From Arenibacter sp965652575 (GTDB lineage: Bacteria > Bacteroidota > Bacteroidia > Flavobacteriales > Flavobacteriaceae): a stretch of DNA of 20,520 nt. The stretch is from contig CBFGWQ010000050.1 in NCBI GenBank assembly GCA_965652575.1, forward strand, positions 1-20,520, written 5' to 3'. The translations under genes were made by a program, and so were the position numbers. Shown in pieces: positions 15,711-20,520 of the stretch (the stretch's first letter is position 1; every line of letters starts with the position of its first letter). Below the pieces are notes generated by a model that had not been told where the DNA came from, did no database searches, and saw only the letters and a program-made list of their open reading frames with translations.

Positions 15711-16461
15711 ATATAATTTTTTTGATTACCCTTAGCTTATGGGTATAGGTGTTCGTCTCCGTGTTAAAAATTCCCGTATGGTCTATTCGGTCTATCCTTA
15801 CCTTGCCATAGGAATGTATAACATAATTGTTCTCCATGATAATCCCTACGTGGTCTATAAGTCCGTCATTATTGTCGAAAAAGGCCAGATCGCCCGGTTC
15901 ACTTTCTTCAATAAAACTTAAGGCCTCCCCTTGGGCAGATTGCTCCCGGGCCCCCCTAAGCAAACGATAACCATTGGTTTTATAGGCCATTTGGGTAAAT
16001 CCCGGACCGTCTATGCCAAAGGTAGTTCTTCCTCCCCATAGAAAAGGTGCGTTTAAATAGAGAAGGGCTTTATTTATAAGTTGGCCTTTGTCCTGTTTTC
16101 CCGCCGTGTACGATCCTTCAAATTTGTGGTTTAAAGGACAATTTTCAGGTATGCACGATCCCAGTACAATGGGCAACAACACATTGTGTTCCGTTTCTAT
16201 AAATGAAATAAGATCGGAAGAAACCTTTGTTGCTTCCAGACTTTCCATTTCCTTAAATAGGTCCTCGTCAATGCGTGTAAATTGCTGGTTGCTCACCCAA
16301 CCTTCGGAACTGTCAAAAGCATTGCGGATCCTGCTCCATTTTTTTCTCTGTTCCAATACCTTAAAATGTTCCCCGTACAAAAGTTGGGAAACCATTTCGC
16401 CGGTGTCATCGGCAACGGAACGTATCGGGACAATACTAAGGTGGCAAATACCGTATTGCAT
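15709..16461 (-). CDS. NlpC/P60-fold protein lacking the catalytic cysteine
   Basis: The 250-residue product has an SH3-like N-terminal part (about 1-65, with WSRIR and SSEGWV) and an NlpC/P60 (C40) domain at about 125-250. Members normally cut cell-wall peptides with Cys-His. Here the block usually reading GIDCSGF reads FGIDGPGFTQ: Gly152 (GGT at 16006-16008) replaces the Cys and Pro153 the Ser. The histidine of DHVGII (H204) and the following H216 remain, as do LWGG and PGDLAFFDN. C6, C103 and C108 lie in other places. The protein is otherwise complete and its frame is open, so it is either a pseudoenzyme or inactive in the known way. No signal peptide is seen. It follows the thiolase by 22 bases and is probably co-transcribed. 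Product fold is secure; loss of activity is inferred from sequence. Confidence 0.88.
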   Translation of the reverse strand: MQYGICHLSIVPIRSVADDTGEMVSQLLYGEHFKVLEQRKKWSRIRNAFDSSEGWVSNQQFTRIDEDLFKEMESLEATKVSSDLISFIETEHNVLLPIVLGSCIPENCPLNHKFEGSYTAGKQDKGQLINKALLYLNAPFLWGGRTTFGIDGPGFTQMAYKTNGYRLLRGAREQSAQGEALSFIEESEPGDLAFFDNNDGLIDHVGIIMENNYVIHSYGKVRIDRIDHTGIFNTETNTYTHKLRVIKKII

Positions 16462-16483
16462 GGGCTTGCTTTACAAGAACTTA

Positions 16484-17671
16484 TTAATAATTTTTTTCTA
16501 TAATTATTGCAGAAGCTCCACCGCCACCATTACATATGGCCGCCGCCCCTATCTTAGCTTTGTTTTGATCCAGTACATTCAATAATGTTACAATGATCCT
16601 TGTGCCGGAACAACCCAAGGGGTGGCCCAAGGAAACGGCTCCGCCGTTCACATTGACATTTTTATCGGTAATGCCGAGTAGCTTCATATTGGCCAGGCCA
16701 ACTACGGAAAAGGCTTCATTAAATTCAAAATAATCAACATCGTCCATACCAATACCGGCTTTCGTCAATGCTTTTGGAAGGGCTTTTGCAGGGGCCGTTG
16801 TGAACCACTTGGGCTCCTGGGCCGCATCGGCATAACTTTTTATGGTGGCCAACGCCCTTAGCCCCAGCTCCTTTGCCTTTTCACTGCTCATTAGTACCAA
16901 GGCCGCAGCACCATCGTTTATGGTAGATGCGTTGGCAGCCGTAACCGTTCCTTCCTTGGAAAACGCAGGACGCAAACCGGGAATTTTGCCCAGATCAACA
17001 TTTTTAAATTCTTCATCTTCGGTTACAAGTATAGGTTCGCCCCTTCTTTGCGGAACTTCCACTGGTACTATTTCATTGTTAAATTTACCACTTGCCCATG
17101 CATCAGCGGACCTCTTGTAGGACTGAACGGCGTATCTATCCTGATCTTCCCTGCTAAATCCGTATTCCATGGCGCAGGTGTCCGCACATGTTCCCATAGC
17201 CTGTTGGTCATAAGCGTCCATAAGGCCATCTTTTTGCATACCATCCATTAAAGTGGCAGGCCCAAATTTTTGGCCATTCCTTAAATGGATATAATGGGGT
17301 ATTAAGCTCATGTTTTCCATGCCCCCCGCAACAACAATATCGTTATCTCCCAATGCTATGGACTGGGCGGCCATCATTACCGATTTCATTCCCGAAGCAC
17401 AGACCTTGTTAATAGTAGTACAGGGCACTGTATTGGGTATGCCGGCCAAAATGGCCGCCTGTCTGGCCGGGGCCTGACCCGTTCCTGCCTGTACAACGTT
17501 TCCCATGAGAACCTCCCCTACTTTTGAAGCGTCCAAGTTTATTTTACTTAATGCACCCTTAATGGCAAAAGCGCCAAGTGCCGGGGCCGTAATAGTGGAC
17601 AATGCCCCCATAAAGCTTCCTATGGGCGTTCTAGCAGCGGAAACGATCACAACATCTTTCATCAAGTTCAT
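16484..17671 (-). CDS. Acetyl-CoA acetyltransferase (thiolase)
   Basis: This thiolase-family enzyme reversibly condenses two acetyl-CoA to acetoacetyl-CoA, or cleaves ketoacyl-CoA. With the start at 17671 it has 395 residues, and the catalytic set is complete: nucleophile C91 (INKVCASGMKS), H350 (SLGHPLGCSG) and C380 (AAICNGGGGASA). NEAFSVVGLAN is also present. Length and the opening KDVVIVSAARTPIG fit the family, most like biosynthetic acetyl-CoA acetyltransferases, but substrate range cannot be told from sequence. An ATG three codons later (17662) is an equal choice. The more distant start at 17719 is rejected because it would add an unconserved segment. Two perfect palindromes lie 50-83 bases upstream. 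The NlpC-like gene follows at 22 bases. Confidence 0.93.
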   Translation of the reverse strand: MNLMKDVVIVSAARTPIGSFMGALSTITAPALGAFAIKGALSKINLDASKVGEVLMGNVVQAGTGQAPARQAAILAGIPNTVPCTTINKVCASGMKSVMMAAQSIALGDNDIVVAGGMENMSLIPHYIHLRNGQKFGPATLMDGMQKDGLMDAYDQQAMGTCADTCAMEYGFSREDQDRYAVQSYKRSADAWASGKFNNEIVPVEVPQRRGEPILVTEDEEFKNVDLGKIPGLRPAFSKEGTVTAANASTINDGAAALVLMSSEKAKELGLRALATIKSYADAAQEPKWFTTAPAKALPKALTKAGIGMDDVDYFEFNEAFSVVGLANMKLLGITDKNVNVNGGAVSLGHPLGCSGTRIIVTLLNVLDQNKAKIGAAAICNGGGGASAIIIEKNY

Positions 17672-17720
17672 TTTTATTATTTGCGAATTTAATAAATTAA
17701 TGTGCAACGGGGTGCGCAAC

Positions 17721-17754
17721 CTTGGAATATTCCAAGTTATTTATAGATCTATAA
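17721..17754. promoter_or_regulatory. Two palindromes upstream of the thiolase (possible operators)
   Basis: CTTGGAATATTCCAAG (17721-17736) is a perfect 16-bp palindrome, and TTATAGATCTATAA (17741-17754) a perfect 14-bp palindrome four bases further on. They lie 50-83 bases upstream of the thiolase start and 146-179 bases before the divergent HD-protein ATG. Perfect dyads of this size suit a dimeric regulator such as a TetR-family protein, but none is encoded here. A -7-like TAAATTCG lies at 17684-17691 (minus strand), without a clear -33. Confidence 0.5.
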
Positions 17755-17873
17755 CCGCATTTTGGGAATTGGCAATAGTTGCATTAAAGCCCGTGCCCGA
17801 TAGCTAAATTCTATAAGTTGATTTCAAAAGTGGTGTTATTTGGGCAAAGTGCTATTTTAAGTATATATTTTTC

Positions 17874-17881
17874 TATTTTTG
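17874..17881 (+). promoter_or_regulatory. -7 element for the 7TM-HD gene
   Basis: TATTTTTG matches TAnnTTTG exactly. It lies 18 bases before the ATG at 17900 and overlaps the TTG at 17879 that a gene caller might take as the start, so that start would not be transcribed in full. No TTG is found 19-21 bases upstream; the nearest TTTG (17839-17842) is 31 bases away. Confidence 0.5.
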
Positions 17882-17899
17882 ACTATCTATACTTTCCGT

Positions 17900-19948
17900 A
17901 TGCGCACTTTTTTGGACAGCCTTTATAAAAACCATTCGCTTGTTTACAAATACTTTTTGTATTTCTCGGCTGTTTTCATTATTGTATTTTTTTTTCCACG
18001 TGGCGGCAAGTTTAAGTACGAATACCAAAAAGGAAAGCCTTGGCAATACAATAACTTTTATGCTCCTTTTGATTTTTCCATTAATAAGGGCGAGGAGGCT
18101 ATTACGAAGGAGAAAGAGAAAATAGAAAGCAATCATATAGACTACTATTCCTATGATTCCGATATAGTAGCGGAAGTGGACAGTACCATTGGAAAGGAGT
18201 TGGACAAGGTCTTTAATTCCTCCAGTTTCGACCAAAATGAACTTGAAAAGACAAAAGAGGTGGCCAATGACGTTTTGGCGGATCTATATGGGAATGGTAT
18301 CCTATCCAAAATTGAGCGGAGGAGTACAGGGAACAGTCTTTATCTGGTCAAGAACAACGAGGCCATAAAATTAAATTTTGATGACATTTATAGCCTATCC
18401 GATGTAGAAGGCCTTGTCAGGAAAAAACTGGCCCAAAGCAATTTGTCGGCTTATGAGCCCTCCTTTCAGGAATTGTTCTTCAATTTTATAAAGCCCAATG
18501 TTAGCTTTGATGCCGATTTGTCCAATAAGGAACTGGAATCCGAATATTCAAAGATTTCCTATACTTTGGGAAATGTGGACGAGGGCAAGCTCATTATTGC
18601 CAAAGGTGAGGTTGTGGAACAGGAGGATGTTAGGGTGTTGGATTCTTTGAAAGGTGAGTTCGAGTCAAAATTATGGGAAGAAAATAATCAATATTTTATA
18701 TTGTTCGGCTATACCTTATTGGTGGCCATGGTATTGATGATGTTTTTTCTTTTCCTTAAAAAATATCGGCAGGAAATTTTCGGGGACAATACCAAAGTTA
18801 CCTTTATTATAGTGAACATCCTTATTATGGTGTTCTTGACCACTTTGGTTGTAAAGTATGATGTAGAATATGTTTTTGTGGTTCCTTTGTGCATTTTGCC
18901 CTTGGTGCTCAAGACGTTTTTTGATGCCAGATTGGGACTCTTTGTACATGTTCTTACCGTTTTAATTTTGGGTTTTGTGGTGCCCAATAGTTTTGAATAT
19001 ATATTTCTCCAAACTTTGGCCGGTATCGTCACTATCCTGTCCGTGTCGGAACTGTACAAAAGGGCCAATTTGTTTATATCTGTGGGCCAAATAACCCTGA
19101 TCTATATCATTGGTTATTTTGCTTTTCATATGATCCATGAGGGGAATCTGGAAGATATTCATTGGATGGCCTTTGGTTATTTTTTTCTGAACGGAATGAT
19201 TACCTTATTTGTTCAGCCGTTGATCTATATTCATGAGAAGATATTTGGTCTGGTATCCGATGTTTCCCTGTTGGAATTGTCCGATACCAATTCCAAATTA
19301 TTAAAGGAGTTGTCCAATAAGGCCCCCGGAACCTTTCACCATTCCCTTCAGGTAGCCAATTTGGCCGAAGCCGCAGCCAATGAAATTGGGGCCAATGCCA
19401 TGCTGGTCAGGGTTGGGGCACTGTACCATGATATTGGAAAGATGAACAATCCTACTTTTTTTACTGAAAATCAGGTTACCAATGTAAACCCCCATGATGA
19501 CCTAGAGCCCAAGGATGCCGCCGCCATAATTATCAACCATGTCATTGAAGGCATAGAAATAGCACGGAAGAACAAGGTGCCGGATAGAATAATAGATTTT
19601 ATACGCACCCATCATGGAACTTCCTTGGTCTTTTATTTTTACAAAAGGCAGGAGGCTTTGGGCGGAGATGTCAATGAAGAGGATTTTAGATATCCCGGAC
19701 CCATTCCTTTTTCGAAGGAAACCGCCATTTTAATGATGTCGGATTCGGTAGAGGCGGCCTCCAAAAGTCTCAAGAACCCCACTTTTATGATCATCGATGA
19801 ATTTGTGGAGAAGATTGTTCAAGGACAGATCAAGGCCGGGCAGTTTTTAAATGCCAATATTACCTTCAAGGAAATAGAGGCGATAAAGAAGATTTTGAAA
19901 CAGAAATTGATCAATATTTATCATTTAAGGGTAGAATACCCGGAGTAG
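17900..19948 (+). CDS. 7TM-HD phosphodiesterase of the PgpH type
   Basis: The 682-residue product has an N-terminal membrane segment (about 17-33), a large extracytoplasmic domain (about 40-260, 7TMR-HDED type), about seven membrane segments (265-445) and a cytoplasmic HD domain (about 475-680). The metal ligands are all present: H480/H481 (TFHHSLQVANL), H510-D511 (YHDIGK), H547 (NHVIEG), H571-H572 (THHGTS) and D615 (MSDSVEA). PgpH-family enzymes hydrolyse cyclic di-AMP to pApA; that role is inferred from architecture. I chose the ATG at 17900 because the TTG at 17879 lies in the probable promoter. The gene is divergent from the thiolase, shares its intergenic region and is followed only by the tRNA-Ser promoter, with no clear terminator. 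Confidence 0.92.
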   Translation: MRTFLDSLYKNHSLVYKYFLYFSAVFIIVFFFPRGGKFKYEYQKGKPWQYNNFYAPFDFSINKGEEAITKEKEKIESNHIDYYSYDSDIVAEVDSTIGKELDKVFNSSSFDQNELEKTKEVANDVLADLYGNGILSKIERRSTGNSLYLVKNNEAIKLNFDDIYSLSDVEGLVRKKLAQSNLSAYEPSFQELFFNFIKPNVSFDADLSNKELESEYSKISYTLGNVDEGKLIIAKGEVVEQEDVRVLDSLKGEFESKLWEENNQYFILFGYTLLVAMVLMMFFLFLKKYRQEIFGDNTKVTFIIVNILIMVFLTTLVVKYDVEYVFVVPLCILPLVLKTFFDARLGLFVHVLTVLILGFVVPNSFEYIFLQTLAGIVTILSVSELYKRANLFISVGQITLIYIIGYFAFHMIHEGNLEDIHWMAFGYFFLNGMITLFVQPLIYIHEKIFGLVSDVSLLELSDTNSKLLKELSNKAPGTFHHSLQVANLAEAAANEIGANAMLVRVGALYHDIGKMNNPTFFTENQVTNVNPHDDLEPKDAAAIIINHVIEGIEIARKNKVPDRIIDFIRTHHGTSLVFYFYKRQEALGGDVNEEDFRYPGPIPFSKETAILMMSDSVEAASKSLKNPTFMIIDEFVEKIVQGQIKAGQFLNANITFKEIEAIKKILKQKLINIYHLRVEYPE

Positions 19949-20036
19949 TTGGCTTTTATAATTGTTTGAAAATTAATTGTATAAGCGGACCAAATGGACA
20001 AAGGACATGGGCAACTAAAAAAAAAATGAAAAATTG

Positions 20037-20067
20037 TTGCGTTCTTATGAATGAAAAAGTACATTTG
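20037..20067 (+). promoter_or_regulatory. Promoter of tRNA-Ser
   Basis: TTG (20037-20039), exactly 20 bases, TACATTTG (20060-20067) is a near-ideal Bacteroidota promoter. Transcription would begin near 20074, about 30 bases before the mature tRNA end. Confidence 0.8.
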
Positions 20068-20103
20068 CAACCGCATTTTTAATGGATGATCTTTAAAAAT
20101 ATT

Positions 20104-20187
20104 GGAGAGGTGCCGGAGTGGTAACGGAGCAGATTGCTAATCTGTCGACGGGTAACTGTCGCCAGGGTTCGAGTCCCTGTCTCTCCG
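20104..20187 (+). tRNA. tRNA-Ser(GCU)
   Basis: The acceptor stem GGAGAGG (20104-20110) pairs with TCTCTCC (20180-20186), with one G-T pair, and discriminator G20187. The anticodon loop TTGCTAA carries GCT, the reader of AGC and AGU. The T arm is CAGGG-TTCGAGT-CCCTG (20163-20179). The long variable region (tcgacgggtaactgtcg) is right for serine. CCA is not encoded. A run of nine T follows the gene (from 20189) and may stop transcription. Confidence 0.97.
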
Positions 20188-20385
20188 CTTTTTTTTGGAG
20201 CGGTATTGTTGATGAGGGCATAATCATATTCGGAGTCTAATATTGTGGTAAGCACGGTATACATTTTGCCCGGTTCCGAATTTTTATTAAAGGCTCAATG
20301 GAATTTGGAAATTGATATTTTGAAATAGAAGTGACGAGTGAAGTGAAAGATGAAAGGCTTTATTATGCAGCCGCATCATCTCGCC

Positions 20386-20430
20386 CATTGCTTACGCAAT
20401 GTCGTACTAAAAATGTCCACAGGACATTTT
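20386..20430. repeat. Paired hairpins upstream of tRNA-Pro
   Basis: CATTGC-TTAC-GCAATG (20386-20401) and AAAATGTCC-ACA-GGACATTTT (20410-20430) are two perfect hairpins eight bases apart. I recall similar stretches before RNA genes in related bacteria, so this may be a dispersed repeat. It could also be a transcription or processing signal. I see no gene and no good promoter in 20188-20444. Confidence 0.5.
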
Positions 20431-20444
20431 CTTAATGCTCAGTC

Positions 20445-20519
20445 CGGGGTGTAGCGTAGCCCGGTTATCGCGCCTGCTTTGGGAGCAGGAGGCCGCAGGT
20501 TCGAATCCTGCCACCCCGA
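20445..20519 (+). tRNA. tRNA-Pro(UGG)
   Basis: The acceptor stem CGGGGTG (20445-20451) pairs with CACCCCG (20512-20518), discriminator A20519. The anticodon arm CCTGC-TTTGGGA-GCAGG carries TGG, the reader of CCA and other proline codons. The T arm is GCAGG-TTCGAAT-CCTGC. One base of the window remains after the gene, so an encoded CCA cannot be judged. No clear promoter was found upstream. Confidence 0.95.
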
Positions 20520-20520
20520 C

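Noticed and set aside
17672..17719. Extended thiolase start at 17719
   Set aside because: It adds unconserved residues and would move translation into the likely regulatory region; family members start near KDVVIVSAAR.
20188..20205. CCGCT/AGCGG pairing after tRNA-Ser as a terminator
   Set aside because: The stem would use part of the tRNA acceptor arm, so it would compete with tRNA folding; only the T-run is credible.
20079..20264. Minus-strand reading frame of 61 codons
   Set aside because: It lies antisense over tRNA-Ser; the apparent protein is a well-known kind of artefact from tRNA sequence.
1..20520. CRISPR arrays, complete insertion sequences, prophage genes or rRNA
   Set aside because: I saw no regularly spaced direct repeats, transposases, phage structural genes or rRNA sequence in the window.

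Overview
The window looks like a chromosomal segment of a Flavobacteriaceae bacterium (phylum Bacteroidota), probably a marine genus. I base this on the gene order and protein character (thrABC with a fused ThrA, divergent clpC/gyrA with a TPR gene after gyrA, a thiolase followed by a C40-fold protein, a 7TM-HD phosphodiesterase). Promoters of the Bacteroidota type (TTTG or TTG, about 20 nt, TAnnTTTG) are visible, and most genes lack a strong Shine-Dalgarno. The genus cannot be fixed from the sequence alone.

Layout. Positions 1-1771 are AT-rich and accessory in character: a small GIY-YIG-fold protein, a palindromic MITE-like repeat, a two-gene toxin-antitoxin module (ribbon-helix-helix antitoxin and MazF/PemK toxin) with its own promoter, and a gene-free stretch of low-order repeats. 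Positions 1772-6771 hold the threonine operon on the minus strand: thrA (aspartokinase-homoserine dehydrogenase), thrB and thrC, led by a promoter and a short Ile/Thr-rich leader peptide that looks like a threonine attenuator. Divergent from it is nnr (NAD(P)H-hydrate repair), which ends 6 nt from a convergent small SpoIIAA/STAS-like protein. Positions 8936-15710 hold clpC (minus) with a clear terminator, and the divergent gyrA-TPR pair (plus) with a terminator.

Positions 15709-17671 hold a minus-strand pair: acetyl-CoA acetyltransferase, then an NlpC/P60-fold protein whose catalytic Cys is replaced by Gly. Two perfect palindromes lie upstream of the thiolase. Divergent from this pair is a PgpH-like 7TM-HD phosphodiesterase, probably for c-di-AMP. 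The window ends with tRNA-Ser(GCU), which has a near-ideal promoter, a spacer with two tight hairpins, and tRNA-Pro(UGG).

Most of the window is conserved housekeeping sequence. The parts that most deserve a second look are the thr leader peptide (missed by ordinary gene callers because of its size), the NlpC/P60 protein that has lost its nucleophile, the palindromes upstream of the thiolase, and the palindromic element next to the toxin-antitoxin module.
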